A stretch of 64,000 nt of DNA from Gari tellinella (taxonomy: Eukaryota; Mollusca; Bivalvia; Cardiida; Psammobiidae), in assembly GCA_922989275.2 (NCBI GenBank), contig OV277864.1, forward strand, positions 28,531,550 to 28,595,549, written 5' to 3'. Shown piece by piece: positions 22,504-31,474 of the stretch. Numbering within the stretch: the first letter of the stretch is position 1; each line of letters begins with the position of its first letter. Position numbers and translations under genes: made by a program. Under the pieces are notes generated by a model. That model made no database searches. It had not been told where the DNA came from and was given only the letters and a program-made list of their open reading frames with translations.

Positions 22504-22883
22504 TAAATGGATCATAAATGAAATTGTTGGTAAAGAATACAATTTTTACCTTTCTGCAACCATCTGCAGACTTGTGTGCTTAGGTATTGCAATGAACTGT
22601 CTCTATGTGCTTGCTGAAAGATTTTATTAAATATACTCCAGTGTATGTCCGTACATTGTACAGTAAATAATTTCATATCAAATAGCAAAACATTGAATGT
22701 TTGAAATGTAGTCTTCTCATATGGGCATACACGGTTTGCTTATGTCTATACGAATAGCTTTTATGGATCAAAACAGTTTACATTTTTTATCCTTAAACTG
22801 CCAAGTGTGGTATATTTTCATTTGTTACCGATATGTACATGTACATGTTATAGCACATGCGTATACTATGTCTGCAATATTTT

Positions 22884-23120
22884 TTAACCCTTTACCCCAT
22901 AACCTGTTTCTGGTTTTGAAAATAGGTGACTACTTAAAGCAGGTTGAAAGTAAAGCAGAATGCGCCGCATTCTGCTTTACTTTCAGCCTGCTTTAAGCTA
23001 TTAACTGATAGAATAAGGAAAGTATTCACATATTCATTACGGTATAATTTGGAACTATTTTCTTCAGCGGATGAATAAAATGAATGTGCTAAAAGTCGCT
23101 TCTATAAGGGAAAGGGTTAA
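22884..23120 (+). mobile_element. E element, complete with TTAA duplication
   Basis: TTAA at 22884-22887 and 23117-23120. Ends CCCTTTACCCCATAACCTG and TTCTATAAGGGAAAGGG. Stem AAAGCAGGTTGAAAGTAAAG, CAGAATGCGCCGCATTCTG. This copy shows the family's terminal inverted repeat (CCCTTTMCC) most clearly. Confidence 0.92.
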
Positions 23121-23734
23121 ACAATGGAAGAAAGGATTTGACTAATGAAATATCAATAAGAGAGGCACAACGTGTGGCTCCAGATCAAACACATTGTAAG
23201 TCAGAATCTGATATGTCCCATTTCATGTCTGATATGCGAACATGACCATGATCCAAAGTTTCCAAACTGATATTCGTACATGTACATGTAACAATATTTG
23301 TACAGTCCAACCATTTGTTCTTTTATCATGTTTATGTGTGCTTTTTATTATCATATTGGTAACCGTTTGATGGTTGGAACACTCGTCCAGTATTCTGAGC
23401 AGTCGTCCAGATATTTTTCTCAAAATGTTTGTGTTGACAATATCTTGGTTCAGTTTGACAAAACACTACCCCAACCAGGGCAACACAATACACAACCTCG
23501 GTGAAATGTTCAAAAAAGAGCATTTACATCAGTTAAATCGCAATTTTTCACAAGGCACGGTGCACCTTAAACTTAATAATGTGATCAGCTGATATCACTG
23601 AACACTACATTCATTTCAGAGCATGCCAAATGACAATTGAAAATCACCTGGTTCCGGCTATATTAAGTATATAAAAAAAACGAGGACGACGGACGGACGA
23701 TGAGCACGTGTTTAATGCATGAGTACTTACAAAA

Positions 23735-23998
23735 TTGCGAGTTTAACCAATTACCTCATACCCTGTCTCTAGATTTGAAAACAGGTTGCCGCTATAAGTA
23801 GGTTGAACGTTTATCATAATGTGCTTAAAGACGCAGTCTGTTTAATCCATCTTCTAAGCTACATTAATTATTTTGGTGCGTATTCAAAGGAATCAACACT
23901 ATACGTTTGTATGAAGTGTAACTATTTTCTAAAGTGGAGGAATGAATTAAAGGTGTAACATTTCAAATGCGTATCTATGGAGCAATTGTATATAAAAG
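23735..23998 (+). mobile_element. E element, decayed
   Basis: TTTAACCAATTACCTCATAC on the left, then GATTTGAAAACAGGTTGCCG and AAGTAGGTTGAACG. GTAACTATTTTCTAAAGTGG and AGGAATGAATTAAAGG correspond to the right-hand conserved block. The stem is broken. Confidence 0.65.
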
Positions 23999-24315
23999 AG
24001 AGGCGTTTTGGTCTGGTTGCTTAGATCAGTTTGATATCTATGTACTTTAGTCTTGAACGCTTTATTGCTAAACGTTAAAATACTTGGCTTAACTAGACAA
24101 ATGTTCACTTTGAAGGCAATGATTTTGTGATAATATTTTAACCCGTTGAACACTAAAGAATCATATAGGCAGCCTTGTGTAGACGCAAATTAGACAGCTC
24201 TTGTAGGAGTCATTTCATTACTGTATGTCCTGTTTGCCGTTTTGCAATATATAACTGGATATCAGAATACATGTACAATGCAGATTTTAAATGATACCAC
24301 AACTAGAAGCAGCAT

Positions 24316-24433
24316 TTAACCCTTTCAATCTCAATGACGCCTTAAAGCGCGATTTCAAACAGTTGTATGTCCTAATCAGACGCCGCTTCACGCGGCGTCT
24401 GATCAGGACCCAAACTGTTTGACACTCTTATTG
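24316..24433 (-). mobile_element. B2 element truncated by or joined to FB-1
   Basis: TTAA (24316-24319) and CCCTTTCAATCTCAATGACG start a reverse B2. The hairpin GACGCCGCTTCACGCGGCGTC is perfect, with GGACCCAAACTGTTTGACAC after it. B2 sequence stops where an FB-1 left end begins at 24431. Confidence 0.8.
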
Positions 24434-24678
24434 CATTGGAGGAGACGTTATTATTTCGCGTTTCAACGAAACTAAGCGCCCACGAAATGCAAAAAAGTGT
24501 ATGAAAATTCCAAGATATTGAATATTCTGACAATTTTTTCTTATTTGCGTGGCAAAAAGTTTTGAGCATGATGACATATTTGATAACCCGGCTTCGCTCG
24601 CTCCAAACTGTTCGCAATAGAAAATGCTTTAGCACAAACGCACGTTTTGGTAAAGAATAGCCTCTTCTCCAATTTGTA
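24431..24678 (+). mobile_element. FB-1 element, decayed
   Basis: Left CATTGGAGGAGACGTTATTA, then GTGGCAAAAAGTTTTGAGC and CTCCAAACTGTTCGCAATAG. The right end is CTTCTCCAATTTGTA. The inner stem is reduced to CCCGGCTTCGC. Confidence 0.7.
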
Positions 24679-25069
24679 TTGGACCCTTCCGACAAGCCTA
24701 TTTCGAACTGTTTATTAAAGCTGCCAAGGTAAAATGACTCATTCAATCAGCAGATGCAATCCATTCTATTTTGTGGATTGACTTTATCGGCTCTATCAAC
24801 AGAGTTTTCCCTTACCCGTAACGTCCTTTGTTATGAGTACTCAAGTTTGTGTTGCCCCTAAGTTTAATGCAGGCATAATTAAATGATCAAAACTACACAG
24901 TAAAGTCAGAAACGCATGAAGAATTTGTTTCCTTTGCTCTCATCCTACGCCCATGAGCTGTCACTTATTTGTATTACAAGCACCCAGTACATTTGTACTA
25001 AGCTCCGACTAAGTGCTCTTAAACAGGGTAAATGTTATTGTTCCCGTCAAACGTGTTTATAATACTCAA

Positions 25070-25316
25070 TACAGTGGAAAAGACGTTATTCTCTCTTGTT
25101 AAAATGCAAATGAAATGAAAACGCAAAGCAATAAGATGTAGACACATTTAAATAGCTACATGTACCGATTTATCTAGTTTTATCAGAGCGACTGAAGGTT
25201 TGTAGCCTGATCGGCGTCTAATCAGGCACCAAACTGTTTGCAACAGATATGCATGCATATATGGATTTAAGCAGACTTATTTATTGGGAAATACTAATAA
25301 CGCCTTCTCCACTGCA
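25070..25316 (+). mobile_element. FB-1 element, older copy
   Basis: Ends TACAGTGGAAAAGACGTTAT and CTTCTCCACTGCA. The hairpin is reduced to AGCCTGATCGGCGTCTAATC plus AAACTGTTTGCAACAG. Its right end and flank recur at 25728, showing a local duplication. Confidence 0.85.
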
Positions 25317-25349
25317 ACTGAAGTCCAGCGCAAACAGTTTGAAGTCATA

Positions 25350-25560
25350 TACAGTGGAGAAAACGTTATTATTTCCCAATAAACGCGTTTACGCTAAAAC
25401 TATAATTTCTATTGCAAACAGTTTGGAGCCAGATCAGACGCCACCAAGATAAACAAGAATTATCAGAATTGTCCAAACGTTGCACTTTTCTACGTTTTAG
25501 TGTTTTGCGTTTGCGTTTCGTTTCGTTTAAACGGGAAAGAATAACATATTCTCCACTGTA
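25350..25560 (-). mobile_element. FB-1 insertion with a paralogous empty site
   Basis: Element body 25352-25558, with TA at 25350-25351 and 25559-25560. The flanks (AGTTTGAAGTCATA and AGACGCAAGGTAACTC) meet uninterrupted, with a single TA, at 25798-25829. This shows insertion at TA with duplication. In this copy the second hairpin arm is missing after GATCAGACGCCACC. Confidence 0.95.
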
Positions 25561-25575
25561 AGACGCAAGGTAACT

Positions 25576-25731
25576 CTGCTTTACTTTCAGCCTGCTTTAA
25601 GCTATCATGTGCTTTAATATAGAAAATATTCCCTGTAATACATATTCATTACCGATTAAATTGGAACTATTTTCTTCAGCGGATGAATAAATCATATCTG
25701 CTAAAAGGCGCTTCTATTGGGTAAAGGGTTA
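25576..25731 (+). mobile_element. E element, right half
   Basis: CTGCTTTACTTTCAGCCTGC, TTCTTCAGCGGATGAATAAA and GCTAAAAGGCGCTTCTATTG, then GGGTAAAGGG and TTAA. The left half is absent, consistent with the duplication breakpoint lying within the element. Confidence 0.85.
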
Positions 25732-25829
25732 AGCAGACCTATTTATTGGGAAATACTAATAACGCCTTCTCCACTGCAACTGAAGTCCAGCGCAAACAGT
25801 TTGGAGTCATATAAGACGCAAGGTAACTC
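25728..25829. repeat. Duplicated FB-1 right end and flank (empty site)
   Basis: About 100 bp nearly identical to 25267-25349 joined to 25559-25576 (TTAAGCAGAC, TATTTATTGGGAAATAC, CTGAAGTCCAGCGCAAACAG). It carries the pre-insertion site CATATAAGACGC. Confidence 0.92.
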
Positions 25830-26019
25830 AGAGTCTGACCTTGCTCTAAATTGTTTGCATTCTTTTAATTGGATTATTATTGTGTTTGTTTTATATCTTA
25901 CCCTTATTGTGCTAAGCGCGACTTTGCAAGAAACAGTCAAGATCCTGATTAGACGCCGCGTGACGTTGCGTCTAATCTATCCGGACCAAAACTGCTTGTC
26001 ACTCATTCATGTATTCAAG

Positions 26020-26278
26020 TACAGTGGAGAACAACGTTATTCTTTCCCAATAAACTCGTTTACGCTAAAACTGTTATTTCTATTGCAAACAGTTTGGAGC
26101 CAGATCCGACGCCGGGTAACCCGGCTGTCTGATCAGGCTCCAAACAGTTTGCCACTACATGTAAGATAAACATGAATAATCAGAATTGTCCAAAAGGTGT
26201 ACTATTCCACGTTTTAGTGCTATGCGTTTGCGTTTCGTTTGCGTTTTAACGTGAAAGAATTACGTGTTCTCCACTTTA
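26020..26278 (-). mobile_element. FB-1 element, complete
   Basis: Ends TACAGTGGAGAACAACGTTA and GTTCTCCACTTTA. The hairpin is GACGCCGGGTAACCCGGCTGTC with outer arms CAAACAGTTTGGAGCC and GGCTCCAAACAGTTTG. The final arm carries a CAGTTTG rather than TGTTTG change. Confidence 0.9.
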
Positions 26279-26785
26279 TCATTCGCTTTGAATAGCTGAT
26301 AGAAATATTTGAATTTTTTCGCAGGCGACAATTAAGCATACCAAGTTTTAAATGGAAAAAAAAGAAATCATTCCTACTGTAATAACGAGGCTTTCCTGTA
26401 ACGATAACTGGGGAGTAATCTAACATTTATAAGACACGTCAACTGCAGCGGGGAAGTGCTCTAATTTGCATGGCATGTTTGCAGATCTTAAGTATGATAG
26501 CGTGTATTTCATTTCTAACAACATTGCACCTACACTTTATGTGAAATTGTAAAGTACGGTTAAACACTTATTTTACTACCTCTACAGGTAACAAACGAGA
26601 CTAGCGATAAACATGTACTAGTTAAAACTAATGGGATATTAAAATGATGATGTCTGATTAATGCAGAGTTTAAGTAATGCAGAAAACTCCTGCTTGTCTT
26701 TAACAACAGTGATTAATCTAAACTGGATGTCGTTGAAGGGAAGTAAAATGTAGGCAACTGGCTGTATGAAAGACAGGTGGCAACT
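26279..26785. other. No gene seen
   Basis: Unrecognised AT-rich sequence. If the RasGRF 5' UTR is preceded by another exon or promoter it could lie here or further upstream, but no signal distinguishes one. Confidence 0.35.
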
Positions 26786-27004
26786 TACAGTGGAGAAAAC
26801 GTTATTCTTTCCCGTTTAAACGCAAACGTAACGCAAACGCAGCACAAAAACGTAGCAAATGACAACCTTTCGACAATTCTGACAATTCGTGTTAATATGA
26901 GTGGCAAAATGTTTGGAGCCTGATCAGACTCAAAACTGTTTGCAAAGGAAATACAGTTTTTAGCGTGAACGCGTTTAGGAAGGAATAATGTATTCTCCAC
27001 TGCA
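26786..27004 (+). mobile_element. FB-1 element just upstream of the RasGRF exon
   Basis: Ends TACAGTGGAGAAAACGTTAT and TATTCTCCACTGCA. The hairpin is collapsed to GAGCCTGATCAGACTCAAAA. It ends 134 bp before the predicted splice acceptor. Confidence 0.9.
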
Positions 27005-27120
27005 CAGCAATATTAAAGTAAATCAAATACATGTAGATCATTATACAGGAACGTTCTGCTTTACTTGCAATTTCAACCACTTTGATATAAGTGATCGGTT
27101 GAGAGAGATTTAACTGTATG

Positions 27121-27138
27121 TTTTTTCGTTTATTTCAG
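27121..27138 (+). promoter_or_regulatory. Candidate splice acceptor of the RasGRF exon
   Basis: A pyrimidine-rich run TTTTTTCGTTTATTTCAG precedes GCGGCGCATC. It would make the exon begin at 27139, with a further untranslated exon upstream. A transcription start within 27005-27476 is the alternative. Confidence 0.5.
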
Positions 27139-27476
27139 GCGGCGCATCGGAGGCTAAAACGAAACTCGATCGCTGATTAAACCTCGGATACTGAATCTTC
27201 AAACGAAACGGAGAAAGTCTGCAAGATATACCTATAAATGCTTGCCTGATAGGTGATATAAATAGTTGGATACCATGTTTTTCGTGGAATAATTGTTAGA
27301 ATGCAACGAGTGATAAACGTTGATATTACACTGGAAAGTTTTAGTCGCTTGTTTCTATTAAAAAGTGTTTGAATAAAAACGGAATACGTACGTCAGCTAG
27401 AGCTCGAAGATATGATGCACAGCTGTGGAACTTGAGGGTGTATTCTGTATGAAACGGAAATAGAAATACGACAAAA
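27139..27476 (+). other. Probable 5' UTR of the RasGRF gene
   Basis: Non-repetitive sequence between the candidate acceptor and the start codon. An in-frame TGA at 27450-27452 sits nine codons before the ATG and no ATG lies in frame between them, which fixes the start at 27477. The start context is ACAAAAATGC, with A at -3. Confidence 0.55.
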
Positions 27477-27740
27477 ATGCAGAAGAATATACGCTTCAAT
27501 GAGAATCAGCTCCTGTATCTTGTACAGAAGGCTCGCAGGGAGAACTCAATGGCGGGGTTTCTGTACAAGAAGAGCTCGGACACGGGCAAGTGGCAGCAGC
27601 GTTACTTCATCTTGTTTCAAAACCTGCTGTTCTACTTCGAGAATGAGACGGCTACAAGGCCATCAGGGGTGGCGCTGTTAGAAGGGAGCTACTGTGAAAG
27701 GGTGATAACTCCGCTCAAAGGGAAGGAAGCAGAGAAGCAG
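27477..27740 (+). CDS. RASGRF: Ras-specific guanine nucleotide-releasing factor (RasGRF), first coding exon
   Basis: 88 codons in phase 0. The start MQKNIRFNE matches the conserved N-terminus of RASGRF1/2. From about residue 25, GFLYKKSSDTGKWQQRYFIL followed by FQNLLFYFENE and RPSGVALLEGSYCER is the first half of the N-terminal PH domain (lipid and membrane targeting). The exon ends EKQ immediately before GTAAGA, which agrees with the position where, in vertebrate RasGRF, the HYFTV strand of the PH domain follows. RasGRF proteins are calcium/calmodulin-responsive exchange factors that load GTP on Ras and, through a DH domain, Rac. The downstream IQ, DH, second PH, REM and CDC25 domains were not found in the window. 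Base composition is clearly higher in GC than the surroundings. Whether it is the single invertebrate RasGRF or one of several copies cannot be said. Confidence 0.9.
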
Positions 27741-27749
27741 GTAAGACTA
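27741..27749 (+). other. Splice donor of RasGRF coding exon 1
   Basis: AAGCAG joined to GTAAGACTA fits the U1 consensus (CAG/GTAAG). The open frame runs 15 codons further into the intron before a stop; that extension (TYLNSTIIIIL end) is not conserved and is not coding. Confidence 0.85.
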
Positions 27750-27811
27750 GAAACGTACCTCAACAGTACAATTATTATCATTCTCTAGGGAGACAAACAA
27801 TGGAGAATATG

Positions 27812-28052
27812 TTAAACAGCGAAGACCTTATTATTTCCAGTTTAAACGCAAACGCTTCACATTTAAACATAGAAAATAACAAATTATTGAAAATTCTGAC
27901 TAATTTTTTTTAAATCTGAGTGGCAAACAGTTTGGAGCCTGATCAGACGCCGGGAAACCCGGCGTTTGATCTGGCTCCAAACTGTTTGCAAAGGAAATAA
28001 TAATTTTAAAGTAAACGCGTTTATTGGGGAAAATTCCGTTTTCTCGACGGTA
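27812..28052 (+). mobile_element. FB-1 element about 70 bp inside intron 1
   Basis: Left AACAGCGAAGACCTTATTAT, CCAGTTTAAACGCAAACGC. The perfect stem is GACGCCGGGAAACCCGGCGT with outer arms CAAACAGTTTGGAGCC and complement. Right TTCTCGACGGTA. Confidence 0.9.
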
Positions 28053-28440
28053 TACTTTCTCATTAAAAGCAATACAATACGATGTAGGAACTGATAGGCG
28101 TTTGAAATTTCTGACGATTTCTTTCTTTCTGAGTTGCAAACAGTTCTAAAAGTTGGTCAAACTCCGAGTAATACTGCGTCTGATCTAGCACACTGTTTGA
28201 ATTAATTTCTGTTTTTTCTATCTAATCCTGTCTTATGGTTTCTTTTTTTTTATTCGTCTTGGAAAGACGATTCCAAAGAGATGTCACATGACAGGATTGG
28301 ATAGAGAAATAAATAATAATTGAGACTTTCATAATTGACTTACATGTACAACAACATTTGTCGTATGAAGTTTTTTTGAAACGGGTCCCAGGGTCGGGAA
28401 AATCCGGCGCCTAGTCTGATCTCAAACGTTGACTATTCAG
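28053..28440 (+). mobile_element. FB-1 remnant carrying an H-type palindrome
   Basis: An FB-1 left half (TTGCAAACAGTTCTAAAAGT, CTGCGTCTGATCTAGC) runs to about 28200. The H palindrome follows at 28213-28313 (TTTCTATCTAATCCTGTC with GACAGGATTGGATAGAGAAA). Then comes a conserved tail TTGAGACTTTCATAAT...TGAAACGGGTCCCAGG. A related H unit lies at 54600-54750, also within an FB-1 copy. Confidence 0.65.
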
Positions 28441-28479
28441 ATTCAAAGTAATGGTAAACAGTTTCTTTTCTTTTAAAAG

Positions 28480-28689
28480 TACAGTAAAACCTCGCTATTA
28501 CGACCACTAAAACGAAGGCTAATTGATTGTATAATAGAGAGGTGTCAGCTTAAAGCAAGGTAACAGTGAAACAGAAAGCTCCTAAAGGAGCGTTCTGTTT
28601 CACTGACACCTTGCATTCAGCGGTTACCTGTCGTAAACACCCTAATAATTTACAAAAGTTAGTGGTCGTAAAAGAGAGGTTTTACTGTA
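28480..28689 (+). mobile_element. D element, complete
   Basis: Family description. D ends are TACAGTAAAACCTC and GAGAGGTTTTACTGTA, with subterminal ATTACGACCACTAAAACGAA. The hairpin is AAGCAAGGTAACAGTGAAAC, AGAAAGCTCCTAAAGGAGC and complement. This copy has both TA ends and an almost complete stem, one arm reading GCGTTCTGTTTCACTGACAC. Confidence 0.92.
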
Positions 28690-28868
28690 GTTAAATTTTA
28701 TATTACTCTGCACTGCTTTTGCTTGAAACTGATTTCAGCGGAAATGATTATTTATGCACAAACACGTTAGTTGGGAAAAACAAACGCTTCTCTTCCATTG
28801 TTTATGCAGTTACATAAAGAGGAAATGGATTGTGTCTAATCAAGTATCTCTTATCGCTTTAAAGTTGA

Positions 28869-29018
28869 TACAGTGGGGAAAAACGTTATTTTGTCCCAAT
28901 AAACGCGTTTACGCTATAGTTAGAATTGTCAACAAATTGTCTTTTTCTACATTTTACTGCAATGCGTTTACGTTTCGTTTGCGTTTAAACGGGAAAGAAT
29001 AACGTCTTCTCCACTGTA
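28869..29018 (-). mobile_element. FB-1 element without hairpin (150 bp)
   Basis: Intact ends TACAGTGGGGAAAAACGTTA and GTCTTCTCCACTGTA. The sequence passes from TTTACGCTATAGTTA directly to GAATTGTCAACAAATTG, so the whole palindromic core and its flanks are absent while the TIR region is kept. Confidence 0.9.
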
Positions 29019-29256
29019 AAGCCTTCTTCTTGTAAAATAAATGCTTTTATGCTGAAACATGTATTTGCATTGCAAACAGTCTTGATCCAGATCAGATAAC
29101 GGATTATACGGTATCTGATCAGGGTTCCAAACTAGTTGCCAATCAGATGAGAAAACAATCGTCAGAATCTTCAAGAAGTTGTCGTTTTCTACATTTTGAT
29201 TATTTCGGTTTGCGTTTATTTTCACACACGGGAGTGACAAACGCCTACTCTACTGT
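29018..29256 (-). mobile_element. FB-1 element abutting the previous copy
   Basis: CCTTCTTCTTGTAAAATAAA, TTGCAAACAGTCTTGATCC, stem GATCAGATAACGGATTATAC and GGTATCTGATC, then CCAAACTAGTTGCC. The right end is TACTCTACTGTT. The loop region has diverged from the family but the two arms still pair (ATAACG with GGTAT). Confidence 0.75.
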
Positions 29257-29467
29257 TCGAGATTTGTACATGTAATGTGTGTGAGCATTTTCGTCACGTG
29301 ACCTATATTGAATACATGGTATGTACATAGTAGTTCGAAGCATTCCTTTATCATTTGTTTTGTTTCTGAAATTACAGTTCAATGTATTTTAATTATCAGA
29401 TATTTCACAAAGGTTGTGTGCTATAAGAAAATCGTAACATGCAATCACGAGTAAACCTCCATTAATG

Positions 29468-29703
29468 TACAGTGGAGAAGACGTTATTCTTGTTCAATAC
29501 ATGTAATTGTGCTAAAACATTCGTTTCCATTGCAACAGTTTACAGCCAGAGCAGACTCGGCGTCTGATCAGGCTCCAAACTGTTTGGAACTCAGTTGAGA
29601 AATAGGTCTCTTGAAATTTAAAGACGTCGTTTTTTACATTTGATAACTCTGCGTTTACGTTTAGTTCCGCGTAAACGGGAAGAATGACGTATTCTTTACT
29701 GTT
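29468..29703 (-). mobile_element. FB-1 element, first of an adjacent pair
   Basis: Left TACAGTGGAGAAGACGTTAT and right ACGTATTCTTTACTGTTG. The hairpin is shortened to CAGACTCGGCGTCTGATCAG. The next FB-1 begins with no spacer. Confidence 0.85.
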
Positions 29704-29947
29704 GCAGTGGAGAAGATGTCATTCTTTCCCGTTTAAACGCAAACGAAACGCAAAGGAGTTGCAATTAAACGGAGAAAAAGACCGCTACTTGACAGTTTCT
29801 GACTATTTGTTTTTAATCTGAGTGGCAAACAGTTTGAAGCTTGATCAGACGCCGGATTACCAGGCGTCTGATCTGGCTCCACACCGTTTGCACTGGAAAT
29901 AATAGTTTAAGCGTTTACTGGGAAAGAATAATGTAGTATCCACTGTT
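29703..29947 (+). mobile_element. FB-1 element, second of an adjacent pair
   Basis: Left GCAGTGGAGAAGATGTCATT and right GTAGTATCCACTGTTA. The hairpin is GACGCCGGATTACCAGGCGTC with outer arms CAAACAGTTTGAAGCTT and GGCTCCACACCGTTTG. Confidence 0.88.
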
Positions 29948-30384
29948 AAGTACTTGTTTATCGTCTGTCAACGGAATGACCCACTGAAGGATTTCTTTAT
30001 GTGTTAAATCCGAGAGCCCAGGGGAATATATATTGGACATGTCTGAAAATATTTGAATGTCCAGAACAGGATATACATGTACATATATATATATAAGTTA
30101 TAGACAAAGTTTTGAATCGATACTCCTTGTTTATGTGATCTAATTCCAATACATTAAGTGTTGACCTTTAAAGGAAAGTTCAGAAGACGCCCTATCTCTT
30201 TTGAACGAAACACGGTGCAATAATATATCGAACAATGCAGCTATTTCATACGAAGTGATCTGATGTACGGACATACATTGTACACCACTGTTTCTTCAGA
30301 ATATCCTTGTACGGAGTCTCTATAATTATGTCTTCCAGTAACCAAATACTGAGCACTCATTGCAATATCCGGGTACAATGTATC
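29948..30384. other. No gene seen
   Basis: Contains an (AT)n microsatellite near 30076-30100. The minus-strand frame at 30241-30429 has no domain. Confidence 0.4.
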
Positions 30385-30577
30385 ATAGTTTAAACGAAAC
30401 TGAATGCAAACGAATACAATAAAATGCAAAACAGTACTGGCTATTTAAAATGTTGACAAACTACTTTAATCTGAACTGCAAACAGTTTTGAGCCTAATCG
30501 GACAGCTACATGTAGTAACAGCGGGACATGCACTTGACAGCATAGACGCTTTCATTGGACAAAAAAAAGTCTTCCAA
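30385..30577 (+). mobile_element. FB-1 remnant
   Basis: AGTTTAAACGAAACTGAATG, CTGCAAACAGTTTTGAGCCT. A short right part (ACGCTTTCATTGGAC) lies near 30550. Both termini are lost. Confidence 0.6.
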
Positions 30578-30742
30578 ACATGTACATGTCTGAAATGGTC
30601 GAATTGATTCGCATGTTAAAATCACATATTTTGCTCCCAAATTTCTTGGAAATGGCTGTCAAGCCTGTCTGCTGATGACATGGGTTACTGCCAGAAGCAC
30701 GCATATTAGCCATTCATCTTACAGGAGAGAAATAAGTTTTTT

Positions 30743-30989
30743 TTAACCCTTTCACTGCCAAATTATTTTTGAGCTTTTTACCCCTTCACCGTTATTGTGT
30801 CGTCTGCTTCAATATTATTGTCTGCAATATCATTTCAAAGTTAGAATTAAGAGAGTATGACTTAAGAAATATCGAAACGGGTGTCAAACAGTTTTGATCC
30901 TGATCAGACGCCGCGTAAAGCGGCGTCTGATCTAGATCAAAACTGTTTGCAAATTCGACTTTAGGCGATTCTGGCGGTGAAAGGGTTAC
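30743..30989 (+). mobile_element. B2 element, complete
   Basis: Family description. B2 starts CCCTTTCACTGCCAAAT, followed by CCCCTTCACCG, TCGTCTGCTTCAATATT and GGGTGTCAAACAG. The hairpin GATCCTGATCAGACGCCGCG is followed by GCAAATTCGACTTT and GGCGGTGAAAGGG. Here the left TTAA (30743-30746) is intact and the right one reads TTAC. It lies inside an older reverse FB-1 copy. Confidence 0.9.
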
Positions 30990-31190
30990 ATAAACGCGCT
31001 TATGCTGAACCATTTTATTCCCGAGGGAAATAGTTTGGAGCCAGAACAGACACGCGAAAACCCGGTGTCTGATCAGACTCCAAACTGTCAACCACTAAAA
31101 TTAAATTCAGTCGTAATTATTTCCTAAAACCTTTGATTGTTTTCGTTTTTACAGCATTATGTTTGCACTTAGTTTCGCTAGACCCATGTC
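30990..31190 (-). mobile_element. FB-1 remnant flanking the B2 element
   Basis: ATAAACGCGCTTATGCTGAA, GGAGCCAGAACAGACACGCG, CCCGGTGTCTGATCAGACTCC, ACTGTCAACCACTAAAATTA. The CAGTGG left end was presumably before 30743 and is no longer visible. Confidence 0.7.
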
Positions 31191-31221
31191 GTGCTCAGCG
31201 CAACCTCCTGCCTAACATTTG

Positions 31222-31294
31222 AAAACAGTTTGGATCCAGATCAGACACCGCGAACGTGGCGTCTGATATTGGTCCAAACTGTTTGTCTCTCATA
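31222..31294. repeat. B-type hairpin next to the DD41D transposon
   Basis: CAGTTTGGATCCAGATCAG, ACACCGCGAACGTGGCGTC, then GGTCCAAACTGTTTG. The transposon begins at the TA that ends this unit's CTCTCA flank. Confidence 0.75.
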
Positions 31295-31474
31295 CAGGGT
31301 GTTTCATAATATCGGTTACCATTTGACCGTCTCACATTTTTCAACATTCTGAATATATGTAAAACTGAAAGTCACTAAGTGATAGGAGACAAAACAAGGC
31401 TTCATTTGATACCTAGCACCAATATGTCTTAGTGAAATGCTCACCTTATTGTCCTTTCATAAAAAGATGTGAGT

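Noticed and set aside
27499..27681. Second frame of 60 codons overlapping the RasGRF exon
   Set aside because: It is a +1-frame shadow of the real exon, arginine- and serine-rich only because of codon shift.
27741..27788. Extension of the RasGRF frame to a 103-codon ORF
   Set aside because: The consensus donor GTAAGA follows EKQ, and the added residues do not resemble the PH domain.
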